Assembly (NCBI RefSeq): GCF_037963865.1
Contig: NZ_CP150170.1
Coordinates: 6,820,001-6,884,000 of the forward strand
Origin: Paenibacillus sp. FSL R10-2734
Lineage (GTDB): Bacteria; Bacillota; Bacilli; Paenibacillales; Paenibacillaceae
Direction of reading: 5' to 3'
Length of the DNA stretch: 64,000 nt
Position numbers and translations under genes: made by a program. Each line of letters opens with the position of its first letter. The first letter of the stretch is position 1. Shown in pieces: positions 26,529 through 35,019 of the stretch. The notes beneath the pieces are model-generated. The model had not been told where the DNA came from. It made no database searches and saw nothing but the letters and a program-made list of their open reading frames with translations.

Positions 26529-26691
26529 ACCTTCGCACTATTCCTGCCTATTCTTGTAAATCTTCTCGAAAAAAGACGTTATTTATCAGCTTTTACTTCC
26601 TGATTATTTTTAAGACGATTCGAACATAGGGTTTCGGGTAAAGATACATATGAGAAGTTCAAATCTTATCCTACTGAGGGAGTGAACGGCT

Positions 26692-27105
26692 ATGGAAGAT
26701 AGACCTAATAAAACTGAAGCCGACTTTGCATATGAGCGTTATATACAAGCCGATATTGATGTAGAGGATATTGTCAACGAAGACGCAGACCCTGTGTTAG
26801 TTGGTGATAAATATTTGGCGGCGGATATTGGTTTAAACCTACCTGAGGAAACCCTCGAAAGAAATGACCTCCTGGAGTCCGATGCATTTCAGGCTGCTGA
26901 AACGGCAGGACTAACTAGCAGCGATATGGATTACGTGGATTACGCTGAAGACGAGGAGCTACTAGAGATGGAAGAAGAGGAGCAGCCACTGGAAGACATT
27001 CCAGACGCGGATGAGGTGTATCCAGGATCCATAATCGATCCTGCTTCCCCACCAGTGGATGGTATGCCTGGAACGGACGTCTTAAACGGATCACAGGGAG
27101 ATTAG
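26692..27105 (+). CDS. Hypothetical strongly acidic 137-residue protein
   Basis: Not recognised. Glu and Asp make up about a third of the residues, with clusters such as YAEDEELLEMEEEEQPLED; there is almost no Lys or Arg and no Cys. Low-complexity and probably disordered, without signal peptide or membrane span. GAGGGAGTGAACGGCT before the ATG and a terminator after the stop support a real gene. It is divergent from the sensor kinase and convergent with the MFS gene. Confidence 0.7.
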   Translation: MEDRPNKTEADFAYERYIQADIDVEDIVNEDADPVLVGDKYLAADIGLNLPEETLERNDLLESDAFQAAETAGLTSSDMDYVDYAEDEELLEMEEEEQPLEDIPDADEVYPGSIIDPASPPVDGMPGTDVLNGSQGD

Positions 27106-27120
27106 GCAGTTATACAATGT

Positions 27121-27166
27121 ATAAAGCCGCCGGGCTTAGTAACCGGCGGCTTTATGTGTTTTTCAG
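27121..27166 (+). terminator. Terminator after the acidic protein
   Basis: ATAAAGCCGCCGG (27121-27133) pairs with CCGGCGGCTTTAT (27143-27155) over a 9-base loop, then GTGTTTTTC. It separates two convergent genes; the minus side lacks a T run. Confidence 0.85.
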
Positions 27167-27180
27167 AACAGTACTACCAG

Positions 27181-28386
27181 CTATTCCGCTGGACGAGCTG
27201 CTGCGATTTGAGCATCCAGCTTCCGAGTCTTAACCAATACGGCTGCTACTAGCAGCATCACCCCATTGATCACAAAAACCCAGCGTATCTGGATAAACGC
27301 CCCAAGTAAGCCCCCTATAATAGGTCCAGCCATTGTCGCGAGTTGAGAAGCCGCTTGGTTGAGACCAAAAGCACGGCCACGAAATCCCGGTTCAATCACT
27401 TGTACAATCATTGCATTTACAGACGGAAGTACACCTGCATAGAACAAGCCGTAGGCAAAGCGAAGAATGGCGAACTCCACATATCCCGTAACAAAGAACT
27501 GCAGAATATTACCGATCCCTCCACCGATCAAACCAATGAACAAAATCATCCCGAAGCCCTTTCGGGTTCCGATTCTCCCCCACTGCGGAGCCATCAGCAC
27601 AGTTGCAATACCCACAGCGGAGAATACAATTCCGGAGCTTAGCGAGGCGCTGCTTTTGGCGACTCCCATGTCCAGCAGATGTATCGGAATAAGCGGCTCC
27701 AGAATCATAACAGAAAAGGTACTAATCCCCGCCAGCGATAGCAAAGTCATAAACGCGCGATTACTTCTCGCTACCTTGATATCATCGCTTACATGGGACC
27801 TCGGAGCAGATCGGTCAAAGTTCTCCTCTTTAGCAAAAAAAGTAGCGATAAGCGCCGAAACGAGCACAATCCCTGCTGAGAATAGAAAAGCGACCCGATT
27901 GCTTGTGTAATAACTTACTACGCCGCCGATTAACGGACCAATGATACTTCCCGTTGCTCCAGCTGTAGACATAATGCTCAGCGCATAACCGGTCTTATTC
28001 TCAGGTGTGTTCGTGGCAACCATGGCAATCGCTGCGGGAACAAATCCAGCAAGCAAGCCTTGCAGCACGCGCACGATCAGAAAGACATAAGGATCATGTA
28101 CAAAGTAATTAATTAGATATAAGGCTGCCAAACTAAAGCCAGAGCGAATAAGCATCGGCTTCCGACCGTATTTGTCGGCGAGTGAACCCCAATAGGGAGA
28201 GATTAAGGCGCTGGCTAAAAAGGTTATACCGAAACTAACCCCTGACCAAATTTCCAAATGATTCGTAACCCCAAGTTCGTCACTCAAAAAAATGGAAAGA
28301 AACGGAATTGAGATCGAATACGCCGTACTGCAAAAAAAGACCCCTATCCAAAGTACGATCAAGTTCCGTTTCCATGAAAAGAGCAT
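27181..28386 (-). CDS. MFS multidrug-type efflux transporter
   Basis: 401 residues, 12 predicted spans. The loop between spans 2 and 3 reads PYWGSLADKYGRKPMLIRSG, the MFS motif A (G-x3-D-x-x-GRK), and a similar QWGRIGTRKGFG lies in the second half. Span 5 has GATGSIIGPLIGGVV, the antiporter motif C pattern, so a proton-driven exporter is likely. AAAGGATGTGTACAT precedes the ATG. Substrate unknown; resembles Bacillus YttB/MdtG-type drug exporters. Confidence 0.88.
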   Translation of the reverse strand: MLFSWKRNLIVLWIGVFFCSTAYSISIPFLSIFLSDELGVTNHLEIWSGVSFGITFLASALISPYWGSLADKYGRKPMLIRSGFSLAALYLINYFVHDPYVFLIVRVLQGLLAGFVPAAIAMVATNTPENKTGYALSIMSTAGATGSIIGPLIGGVVSYYTSNRVAFLFSAGIVLVSALIATFFAKEENFDRSAPRSHVSDDIKVARSNRAFMTLLSLAGISTFSVMILEPLIPIHLLDMGVAKSSASLSSGIVFSAVGIATVLMAPQWGRIGTRKGFGMILFIGLIGGGIGNILQFFVTGYVEFAILRFAYGLFYAGVLPSVNAMIVQVIEPGFRGRAFGLNQAASQLATMAGPIIGGLLGAFIQIRWVFVINGVMLLVAAVLVKTRKLDAQIAAARPAE

Positions 28387-28481
28387 ATGTACACATCCTT
28401 TCTTGATGTTCTCTCGGAAACATTCCTACTATTGTAAACCTCTTTTGAAAATGTGCCAATCCCACACGTCACAACTGACCT

Positions 28482-28511
28482 TTGCATGTAATGGGACAAA
28501 GAGGTTATTAT
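28482..28511 (+). promoter_or_regulatory. Possible promoter of the cyclophilin gene
   Basis: TTGCAT (28482-28487), 18-base spacer, TATTAT (28506-28511), ending 45 bases before the GTG start. Only partial match to consensus. Confidence 0.4.
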
Positions 28512-28556
28512 GAGAAGTACCTAAGAGATTATTCAAGAAAAAGGAGAGATTGATTA

Positions 28557-29285
28557 GTGAAGTCTACACGAGCAAGATCTGCTATCCTAATGGTCATGTT
28601 ATGTTTGGTGATGGTTATTGCAGCTGGTTGCGGTAATAAACCTGCCAATAACAATACCAGCGATACTAATGGAAGCAGCAGTGGAGCAGCGGGAAATAAC
28701 GCAAGCAATAAGACAAATCCTGGGGAAAGCGTTGCCCCTAGCGAAGGACTTCCTTCAGCTACAGCAAGCCATCCCGTAGTGACCATTGAGATGGATAACG
28801 GTGGCATCATCAAAGCCGAGCTTTATCCCGAAGTTGCCCCTAATACTGTGAACAATTTCATCTCACTGATTCAAAAAGGATTTTATGACGGGACCATATT
28901 CCATAGAGTTATCCCTGATTTCATGATTCAAGGTGGTGACCCTGATGGTACAGGTATGGGTGGCCCAGGATATAGTATCGCTGGAGAATTCTCCGGAAAC
29001 GGGTTCACCAATAACCTGCTGCATACGGAAGGTGTTCTGTCCATGGCAAGATCGCAGGCTCCAGATTCTGCTGGTTCCCAGTTCTTTATCATGGATGCAG
29101 CATATCCTAGTCTAGATGGAAGCTATGCCGCTTTTGGTAAAGTTACCGAGGGCATGGAAGTGGTTAAATCTATTGTTGGCTTGAAAACAGACAGTTCAGA
29201 TCGTCCGGAAGAGCCACCAGTGATGAAAAAAGTAACCGTCGACACACTGGGCGTCACTTACCCAGAGCCGCAAAAGGTACAATAA
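28557..29285 (+). CDS. Lipoprotein peptidyl-prolyl cis-trans isomerase, cyclophilin type
   Basis: 242 residues from a GTG behind AAAGGAGAGATTGATTA. The N-terminus is a lipoprotein signal ending in VIAAGC (Cys25), followed by an Asn/Ser-rich linker (about 26-70) and a cyclophilin domain with IFHRVIPDFMIQGGDPDGTG, the FHR-I-x-x-FMxQGGD core including the catalytic Arg, and LSMAR...SAGSQFFI. It would help fold secreted proteins at the outer membrane face. Length and membrane anchor differ from the cytoplasmic PpiB. A strong terminator follows. Confidence 0.93.
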   Translation: MKSTRARSAILMVMLCLVMVIAAGCGNKPANNNTSDTNGSSSGAAGNNASNKTNPGESVAPSEGLPSATASHPVVTIEMDNGGIIKAELYPEVAPNTVNNFISLIQKGFYDGTIFHRVIPDFMIQGGDPDGTGMGGPGYSIAGEFSGNGFTNNLLHTEGVLSMARSQAPDSAGSQFFIMDAAYPSLDGSYAAFGKVTEGMEVVKSIVGLKTDSSDRPEEPPVMKKVTVDTLGVTYPEPQKVQ

Positions 29286-29290
29286 TAATA

Positions 29291-29345
29291 AAAACTCGGC
29301 AGCCCCAATCCGGAAAGTGATCCGGAGGGACTGCCGAGTTTTTTT
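29291..29345 (+). terminator. Bidirectional terminator
   Basis: AAAACTCGGCAG (29291-29302) pairs with CTGCCGAGTTTT (29331-29342), with an inner CCGGA/TCCGG stem, followed by TTTT on the plus strand and TTTTTATT on the minus strand. It serves the cyclophilin gene and the convergent pyrophosphatase gene. Confidence 0.92.
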
Positions 29346-29414
29346 ATTAAAGCTATCTGTTCCTCCACAAGCTGAAATCTCTTGCGCAGAATAGAGAGGA
29401 ATTATCAAAATGCC

Positions 29415-30347
29415 TTACAGCTTAGCAATTGTCTCTGTAAGAACCGGTACGATTTGCGATTTGCGGGATACCACACCTCTGAGAAGTGCTTTATTGTCAT
29501 CAAGCTTCACATTGTACGCCTGTTCTACTGCACCTGCAATACGGCCCAGAGCCAGACCTACAGAATCGTTATTGAGGATATCTGTAACTACGAACAGGAA
29601 CAGATCCAATTCTTTTTCAACAATAATGGAAGTAAGTGCTGTTTCAAGTTCAGCTTGTTTGGAGAGAACATCATTAACATCCACTGCGTTTACTTGGGCG
29701 ATTTCCACTTTGTATGCACCCATTTTGAATTCCTTAGCATCCAAGGAGATCAGTTGAGCGATACTCTTGTCGCTAAGATCAGCGCCAGCTTTCAGCATGT
29801 CGAGACCGTAGATTTCTGCATCTACACCAGCAATTTCAGCAAGCTCGCGTGCTGCAGCTACATCTTCTGCTGTACATGTTGGTGATTTAAACAGCAAGGA
29901 ATCGGAAATGATCGCAGACAGCATCAATCCGGCGATTTCTTTAGGGATAGCAACTCCGTTTTCTTTATACAACTTGTTAAGAATAGTAGCTGTACAACCA
30001 ACTGGCTCAGCACGATAGTACAACGGATGAGCAGTCTCAAAGTTAGCAATCCGGTGATGGTCGATAACTTCAACCACACGCACTTGATCAATGTCATTCG
30101 CACTTTGTTGGCGTTCGTTATGGTCAACAAGAATAACCTGAGTTGCTTCACCAGCTAGGTTCTCTACCAGACGAGGAGCTGCTACTCCGAAATGATCAAG
30201 CGCAAATTGCGTTTCACCACTAACGTCACCCAGACGAACGGCTTCAGCATCCCAGCCTAATTCCTTTTTGAGTGCAGCATAAGCAATTGCAGAACAAATG
30301 GTATCCGTATCCGGATTTTTGTGTCCAAAAACCAAAGTTTTTTCCAT
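29415..30347 (-). CDS. ppaC: Manganese-dependent inorganic pyrophosphatase (family II)
   Basis: Hydrolyses pyrophosphate in the cytoplasm. 310 residues, the usual length. DHH-family motifs are intact: VFGHKNPDTDT (metal ligands), ILVDHNERQQS and VEVIDHHRIANF, with a C-terminal DHHA2-type domain ending LLRGVVSRKSQIVPVLTETI (the SRK motif binds substrate). An in-frame TTG two codons upstream is too close to GGAGATTGGAA, so the ATG at 30347 is the start. Single-gene unit. Confidence 0.96.
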   Translation of the reverse strand: MEKTLVFGHKNPDTDTICSAIAYAALKKELGWDAEAVRLGDVSGETQFALDHFGVAAPRLVENLAGEATQVILVDHNERQQSANDIDQVRVVEVIDHHRIANFETAHPLYYRAEPVGCTATILNKLYKENGVAIPKEIAGLMLSAIISDSLLFKSPTCTAEDVAAARELAEIAGVDAEIYGLDMLKAGADLSDKSIAQLISLDAKEFKMGAYKVEIAQVNAVDVNDVLSKQAELETALTSIIVEKELDLFLFVVTDILNNDSVGLALGRIAGAVEQAYNVKLDDNKALLRGVVSRKSQIVPVLTETIAKL

Positions 30348-30422
30348 TTCCAATCTCCTTACTATGTTTTAGTGAGATTAATATACCATACATTGATAGC
30401 GGCTTCCAGATTATGCAGTTTG

Positions 30423-30444
30423 AAAAATGATTTATCGTAAATCA
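30423..30444 (-). terminator. AT-rich terminator after the acetyltransferase
   Basis: On the minus strand TGATTTA, CGA, TAAATCA and TTTTTC follow the stop codon at once. Perfect 7-bp but AT-rich stem. Confidence 0.6.
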
Positions 30445-30445
30445 A

Positions 30446-31264
30446 TTAGCTTCTATAAGGCTGTTCCCGTCTCGTTTTTGGAAGTGGCACCGGCTTATTT
30501 TCACCATGCAGCGGTTCATTATCAGAGAAAAGATCCGGATTCTCTTTCAGCATCTGACTTAGAATTCTCGTAGTCTCCACCGTCCCGCACACCCTAACCA
30601 GCGCATCTCCAAAATTCCCCTTACGCATAGCACCGCCTTCTTCAAGCTCACGCTCCACCTTCCAGAAATGCTCCGACCATGAGAGGCCGCAGTGTCTGCG
30701 AGAAGGCACCATGATTTCATCTCCATCTGGTGTCACCGTATATAGCTCCTCATGGCTATCCGTCATTCTGCCTGGAATATCGACCCACTCTTCAATACCA
30801 TGAATGAACGTATTTCGCCGGAGATCGACACCCAGCAGTACAATTTCCGCCTTCCGATCAAGCAGCTTACCCCATACTGAACCACGTGCGCACGGCGTAT
30901 CCCAGCGTTCATCCCCAGAAGTAAACTCCTCAGCGTCTGCGCCTAAAGCCGCTACAGAATGCGTCGGATGCCAAGAGCGAATAACCCCTGAACGTTTACG
31001 GAACAGCTCCGGTAATATACCGACACAAGATGGGGAATCTTTAACAGAGAACCGTGGATTGTCCGCATTAATAAAAGCCCATGTATGAGTTGGCAATACG
31101 AGCAGCCCGTCCTTCATATATTCACTCAGTACATCCAGCACTGTGTTCGCGCCCCCATCTACTTCCCCAATGCTTTTTAATGAGGAGTGCACTAGAATGG
31201 TCCCTCGTGGATCAAGCTTCAGTTCCTGCAATTGTTTCATCAAGCTAGTCGTTGTATGCATCAT
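30446..31264 (-). CDS. AAC(3)-family N-acetyltransferase (YokD-like)
   Basis: 272 residues of the Antibiotic_NAT fold. ILVHSSLKSIGEVDGGANTV, LLVLPTHTWAF and the His-containing SWHPTHSVAALG are the aminoglycoside 3-N-acetyltransferase motifs. AAGGAGAGCAT precedes two adjacent ATGs; the first is used here. Members of this family without tested resistance, such as Bacillus YokD, are common in chromosomes, so aminoglycoside resistance should not be assumed. It is divergent from the dioxygenase gene. Confidence 0.88.
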   Translation of the reverse strand: MMHTTTSLMKQLQELKLDPRGTILVHSSLKSIGEVDGGANTVLDVLSEYMKDGLLVLPTHTWAFINADNPRFSVKDSPSCVGILPELFRKRSGVIRSWHPTHSVAALGADAEEFTSGDERWDTPCARGSVWGKLLDRKAEIVLLGVDLRRNTFIHGIEEWVDIPGRMTDSHEELYTVTPDGDEIMVPSRRHCGLSWSEHFWKVERELEEGGAMRKGNFGDALVRVCGTVETTRILSQMLKENPDLFSDNEPLHGENKPVPLPKTRREQPYRS

Positions 31265-31312
31265 ATGCTCTCCTTATGAATGGATTAGATTAAATGAGTC
31301 ATAAATCTCTAC

Positions 31313-31349
31313 TTGCAAAAACCACACTTTACTATTAAAATTATAGTAA
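31313..31349 (+). promoter_or_regulatory. Promoter with operator-like inverted repeat over the -10
   Basis: TTGCAA (31313-31318), 17-base spacer, TAAAAT (31336-31341). A perfect inverted repeat TTACTAT-N7-ATAGTAA (31329-31349) covers the -10, the position expected for a repressor. Counterparts of the dioxygenase in Bacillus are repressed by quinone-sensing MarR/HxlR-type proteins; which one binds here is unknown. Confidence 0.6.
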
Positions 31350-31426
31350 CTCAATAATACTCACTTAATTTCTATCGATAACAATATAACTTGCTCATAA
31401 TAAACATTTACACGGAGGTAATTACC

Positions 31427-32404
31427 ATGAGTTTAACATTAAAAGGACTTCACCACGTATCAGCTATTACAGGCATAGCACAGGAAAACTTCAAGTTCTA
31501 TACAGAAGTACTTGGACTGCGTCTCATTAAAAAGACAGTAAACCAGGATGATATTTCAGTGTATCATTTATTCTATGGAGATGAGAAGGGCAATCCCGGT
31601 ACCGAGTTAACATTCTTCGAACTTCCGTTGACGGGCCGTAACCGTGAAGGTAATAACAGTATCTCAGCTCTTTCGCTTCGAGTGCCAAACGATGCCGCAC
31701 TTACCTACTGGGAGCAGCGCTTCACCGAACTTAACGTGGAACATGGGACGATTCAAACACTAGGGGACCGCCAGACCTTGTCCTTCCGCGATCATGAAGG
31801 TCAACGTTTCTATCTCGTATCCGACGAGAACGATAATGGTGTTGCTGGCGGCATTCCTTGGGCGAAAAGCCCGGTACCTGCTGAGTATGGGATTGTTGGC
31901 TTAGGTCCCGCACACCTTACAGTTGAAAGTGCAGAGCATACGGCGGTTGTGCTGGAGCAATTGCTTGGCTTCCGCCGCAAAGGCACATATCCTTCAACAG
32001 TAGCAGGCCAGCCGGATGTAATTGTATTCGAAACCGGAGAAGGCGGATCTGGCACAGAGGTTCACTTGGAGGAACGCAATGATCTAACGCAGGAGCATTT
32101 GGGACGAGGCGGTGTGCATCACGTCGCATTCCGCGTGGATAACGAGGAGGAGTTGAAGCAATGGGTCGAGCATATACGCACAGCTCAGCTTCCTAACTCC
32201 GGATTCGTGGATCGTTTCTACTTCCGCTCACTTTATTTCCGCGAGCCTAACGGTATTCTTTTTGAACTGGCTACTGATGGACCCGGATTCGCTACCGATG
32301 AACCCCTAGAAAGCCTAGGCGAATCCCTTGCACTACCGCCATTTCTGGAATCGAAGCGCGAGCAAATCGAAGCTTATCTTAAGCCGCTAGATACTCGGCA
32401 GTAA
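31427..32404 (+). CDS. VOC-family ring-cleaving dioxygenase (MhqO/MhqA-like)
   Basis: 325 residues with two vicinal-oxygen-chelate modules. Metal-ligand motifs are LKGLHHVSAITG (His), RGGVHHVAFRV (His) and GILFELATDGPGF (Glu). Family members cleave hydroquinone- or catechol-type rings and protect against quinones. The start at 31427 follows GGAGGTAATTACC; the open frame upstream has no ribosome site. The inverted repeat over the promoter suggests induction by electrophiles. Single-gene unit with its own terminator. Confidence 0.88.
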   Translation: MSLTLKGLHHVSAITGIAQENFKFYTEVLGLRLIKKTVNQDDISVYHLFYGDEKGNPGTELTFFELPLTGRNREGNNSISALSLRVPNDAALTYWEQRFTELNVEHGTIQTLGDRQTLSFRDHEGQRFYLVSDENDNGVAGGIPWAKSPVPAEYGIVGLGPAHLTVESAEHTAVVLEQLLGFRRKGTYPSTVAGQPDVIVFETGEGGSGTEVHLEERNDLTQEHLGRGGVHHVAFRVDNEEELKQWVEHIRTAQLPNSGFVDRFYFRSLYFREPNGILFELATDGPGFATDEPLESLGESLALPPFLESKREQIEAYLKPLDTRQ

Positions 32405-32426
32405 GATTCTACAGCTCACTTAATAA

Positions 32427-32464
32427 AAGGTGTGAGTCGCTTATGCGCTCACACCTTATTTTTA
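32427..32464. terminator. Bidirectional terminator
   Basis: AAGGTGTGAG (32427-32436) pairs with CTCACACCTT (32448-32457), with T-rich flanks on both strands. It lies between the convergent dioxygenase and HAD genes. Confidence 0.92.
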
Positions 32465-33163
32465 TTAAAGATTAGCTGTCTTCCCTACAATGTCTAATAG
32501 CTCCGATAGGCTTCGAATTTCATACTTCGGCTGAACACCCGATATGTTCTCTTTACCCAGTGGGTTGAACCAACAGGTATCGATCCCATAATTAATGCCG
32601 CCTTGAATATCAGAAGTTAAGGAGTCTCCGACAATCAGTACTTTTTCCTTATCCGTAATCCCCAATTTAGCAAAAGCATAATCAAAAATCCCAATCTCCG
32701 GCTTCTGACAGCCAGCCTCCTCTGAGATAATGATCTGCTCAAACGTATCACACAGCGGTGAACCTTGGATTCTGGAAGTCTGCACTTCCTTAATTCCGTT
32801 CGTGATGATGGCCAGTCGGCAGCCCGCAAGCTCCCCGCATAGCTCAATCGCTCCCTGAATCAGAAAGGTTCCTTCGCCTAAGAAACGTAAATACGCTTCA
32901 CTAAAAGCCTCAGGATCTAGCTCCAGCGCATTCGCAGCAAACAACCGATTAAACCGTTCCACACGTAATGCCGCCGAGCTAATCTTTCCTTGCTCTAAAT
33001 CCCGCCACAGCGCATCGTTTATCTCCTGATAACTGAGAGCATAATCCTCAGCGCCTGTGGGCATCCCAAAGTGTAGAAATGCGTTAGTTAGCGCGTGGCT
33101 TTCTGCCATTCCGTAATCGAATAATGTATCGTCGGCATCAAATAAAATAACAGCGTATTTCAT
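32465..33163 (-). CDS. HAD-superfamily noncanonical pyrimidine nucleotidase (YjjG/YfnB type)
   Basis: 232 residues. VILFDADDTLFDY is HAD motif I (D-x-D-x-T), LAIITNGIKEVQTSRI motif II (T-N-G), and EAGCQKPEIGIFDYAF with ILIVGDSLTSDIQGG-type motifs III and IV (here VLIVGDSLTSDIQGG). The pattern TNG...QxxRI...KPxxxIF fits YjjG/YfnB, which dephosphorylate modified pyrimidine nucleotides. Start is the ATG at 33163 behind GGGGGAAATT; the TTG upstream lies inside that site. Confidence 0.85.
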   Translation of the reverse strand: MKYAVILFDADDTLFDYGMAESHALTNAFLHFGMPTGAEDYALSYQEINDALWRDLEQGKISSAALRVERFNRLFAANALELDPEAFSEAYLRFLGEGTFLIQGAIELCGELAGCRLAIITNGIKEVQTSRIQGSPLCDTFEQIIISEEAGCQKPEIGIFDYAFAKLGITDKEKVLIVGDSLTSDIQGGINYGIDTCWFNPLGKENISGVQPKYEIRSLSELLDIVGKTANL

Positions 33164-33294
33164 AATTTCCCCCAAAGCTCTTTTCTCAAAAAGGTACTAC
33201 AGCGATGCAATCAAGTCAACTTATCGGTCAGACGACAAAAATTTACTTTTTTAAGGTAGTTTTAAGCGAATTGTGTTATTTTAAAAAGAAAACG

Positions 33295-34266
33295 GTGGTG
33301 AGCGTCATTTTATACGTTTTATCGTTCCTAGTATCTTTTTCAATCGTCTACTTTCTAATTCCGCCGCTTGGCAGACTGGCCTTCCGACTTGATTTTGTGG
33401 ACAAGCCTCGTAAAGATGTCGAGCGTAAAATTCATAGAGAACCTATACCGCTTACCGCCAGCTATGCCATATTCATCGGATTCTTCATCACTTATCTGGC
33501 ATTTGCCCGTGAATTCTCCATGGAGACAATTGCACTATTTGCAGGTGGCGTGCTGCTGCTGACCATAGGCACCATCGATGACTGGTACAAAACAAAGGGC
33601 AAAGATTTCCCAGCGCTACCTAAAATGATTGTTCAGGTTAGTGCAGCTGTTCTTGTATACCTTTCAGGCAATGCATTTACTGGATTCTACAACCCCTTCT
33701 CTGGAGATTATATCGTCCTCCCTGTTGTATTATCGTTTCTGTTGACGATTATTTGGATCTTCGGTGTAACAACTGTCATTAACTTCTCGGATGGTATGGA
33801 TGGTTTGGCTGGCGCCTTAACTGCCATTTCCGCCGTAACCCTATTTATTGTTGCGTTAGCTAAGGGGCAATCCTCTTCTGCGGTTATGGCGATTGCACTA
33901 GTCGGCGTTACCATTGCTTATCTTCGTTACAATAAACCGCCTGCCAAAATCTTTATGGGCGACGCCGGGGCTACCTTTCTTGGCTTCATCCTTGCCGTAA
34001 TCGCGCTCGACGGCGCGTTTAAGCAAGCCACGGTTCTGTCGTTGTTCATCCCGATTCTGGCACTGGGCGTTCCGATCTTCGACAATATTTTTGTTGTCGT
34101 CAAACGCTTTATCCAAGGCAAGTCCATTTATCAGGCCGATGCGACCCAGGCTCATTACCGCCTGCTCCGCGCAGGCCTTAGCCAGAAGCAAGTCGTTGCC
34201 GTGCTGTGTTTGATCAGCGTTTGTCTATCCTTATCCTCAATCATTCTGTTGTTGATTGAGACTTAG
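33295..34266 (+). CDS. TagO/WecA/MraY-family undecaprenyl-phosphate glycosyl-1-phosphate transferase
   Basis: About 323 residues and ten membrane spans. INFSDGMDGLAGALTAI is the family DGxDGLA motif, MGDAGATFLGFILAV the Mg-binding MGDxG motif, and DKPRKDVERKIHREPIPL the first cytoplasmic loop. It would transfer GlcNAc-1-phosphate or similar to undecaprenyl phosphate, starting teichoic acid or another polymer. The usual HxHH loop reads TQAHYRLLRAGL, so one His is missing. The frame extends to 33205, but that extension is hydrophilic and has no ribosome site; a GTG at 33295 matches family N-termini, though its ribosome site is also poor. Start uncertain. Confidence 0.85.
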   Translation: MVSVILYVLSFLVSFSIVYFLIPPLGRLAFRLDFVDKPRKDVERKIHREPIPLTASYAIFIGFFITYLAFAREFSMETIALFAGGVLLLTIGTIDDWYKTKGKDFPALPKMIVQVSAAVLVYLSGNAFTGFYNPFSGDYIVLPVVLSFLLTIIWIFGVTTVINFSDGMDGLAGALTAISAVTLFIVALAKGQSSSAVMAIALVGVTIAYLRYNKPPAKIFMGDAGATFLGFILAVIALDGAFKQATVLSLFIPILALGVPIFDNIFVVVKRFIQGKSIYQADATQAHYRLLRAGLSQKQVVAVLCLISVCLSLSSIILLLIET

Positions 34267-34331
34267 TGTATTGATTAAAGGGAATATCGTTACTGGAGCA
34301 ATCGCATCAAGTAGTCCATCGAAGTAATAAC

Positions 34332-34373
34332 AACGAGCAAGTTTCCAGTATGGAGACTTGCTCGTTTCTTGTT
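34332..34373 (+). terminator. Terminator after the TagO-like gene
   Basis: AACGAGCAAGT (34332-34342) pairs with ACTTGCTCGTT (34356-34366), followed by TCTTGTTT. Confidence 0.85.
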
Positions 34374-34467
34374 TGAAGCTGTTAGGGAGCGCCCGATTAT
34401 TAAGATCCTCGGGATCTAAGTGGAGCTTCGGTGAGCTGTTCGGATCTGCTGGGCTGGTAATACTATG

Positions 34468-34733
34468 TTGGTTCTACTGAGTTGGTTCTACTATGTTGGT
34501 TCTACTGAGTTGGTTCTACTGAGTTGGTTCTACTATGTTGGTTCTGCTGAGTTGGTTCTACTGTGTTGGTTCTACTGAGTTGGTTCTACTGAGTTGGTTC
34601 TGCTGGGTTAGTTCTACTATGTTGGTTCTACTGAGTTGGTTCTACTGTGTTGGTTCTACTGAGTTGGTTCTACTGAGTTGTCTCTACTGAGTTGGTTCTA
34701 CTATGTCGGTTCTACTGAGTTGGCTCTACTGTG
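34468..34733. repeat. 14-bp tandem repeat array, 19 units
   Basis: Nineteen contiguous copies of TTGGTTCTACTGAG with small changes (third-last bases GAG, ATG or GTG; a few TCTGCT for TCTACT), plus a degenerate copy just before. The units touch, so this is a minisatellite and not a CRISPR array. A 14-base unit would break any reading frame each copy. It starts a noncoding stretch of about 940 bases between the TagO-like terminator and the Mug gene. Confidence 0.95.
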
Positions 34734-34795
34734 TTTTGCGGTGATCTAATCTGTTCTAGGTGATCCACATTGAGCTGCTGCGCTCACGCAGCTAT

Positions 34796-34976
34796 CGGAC
34801 TCAGGAGACGTTATTCGTGGATTTCCAGGCCTTTTGCAGCAGTTTCGGACTCCAGAGACGCTATCCTTCATAAATGGACTCATATTCAGCCATTTTCAAC
34901 CCAATAGCTGCATTGGAGTCCGATAGCACTCCAAAAAAGACGATTTTCCTCAGATAACGACGCCTGAGTCCGTTAA
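34796..34976. repeat. Dispersed CGGACTC-type motifs, two direct and two inverted
   Basis: CGGACTCAGGAGACGTTAT (34796) and CGGACTCCAGAGACGCTAT (34846) are direct copies; GGAGTCCGATAGC (34914) and CCTGAGTCCGTTAA (34963) are inverted copies. The set could fold as one large stem. I associate motifs of this kind with intergenic repeats of Paenibacillus from memory, not from a search. Confidence 0.65.
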
Positions 34977-35019
34977 TTCCACTCGCGGAGTCACTACTCA
35001 ATGTTTCCACCCAACGTAC

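Noticed and set aside
29382..29885. 167-codon ORF on the plus strand
   Set aside because: Antisense to ppaC, which is certain; Cys- and Tyr-rich shadow frame without a ribosome site.
30446..31264. Aminoglycoside resistance gene
   Set aside because: Fold matches AAC(3), but many chromosomal relatives do not confer resistance; only the family is claimed.
34468..34733. CRISPR-like array
   Set aside because: The 14-base units are directly joined with no spacers, and no cas gene is near.
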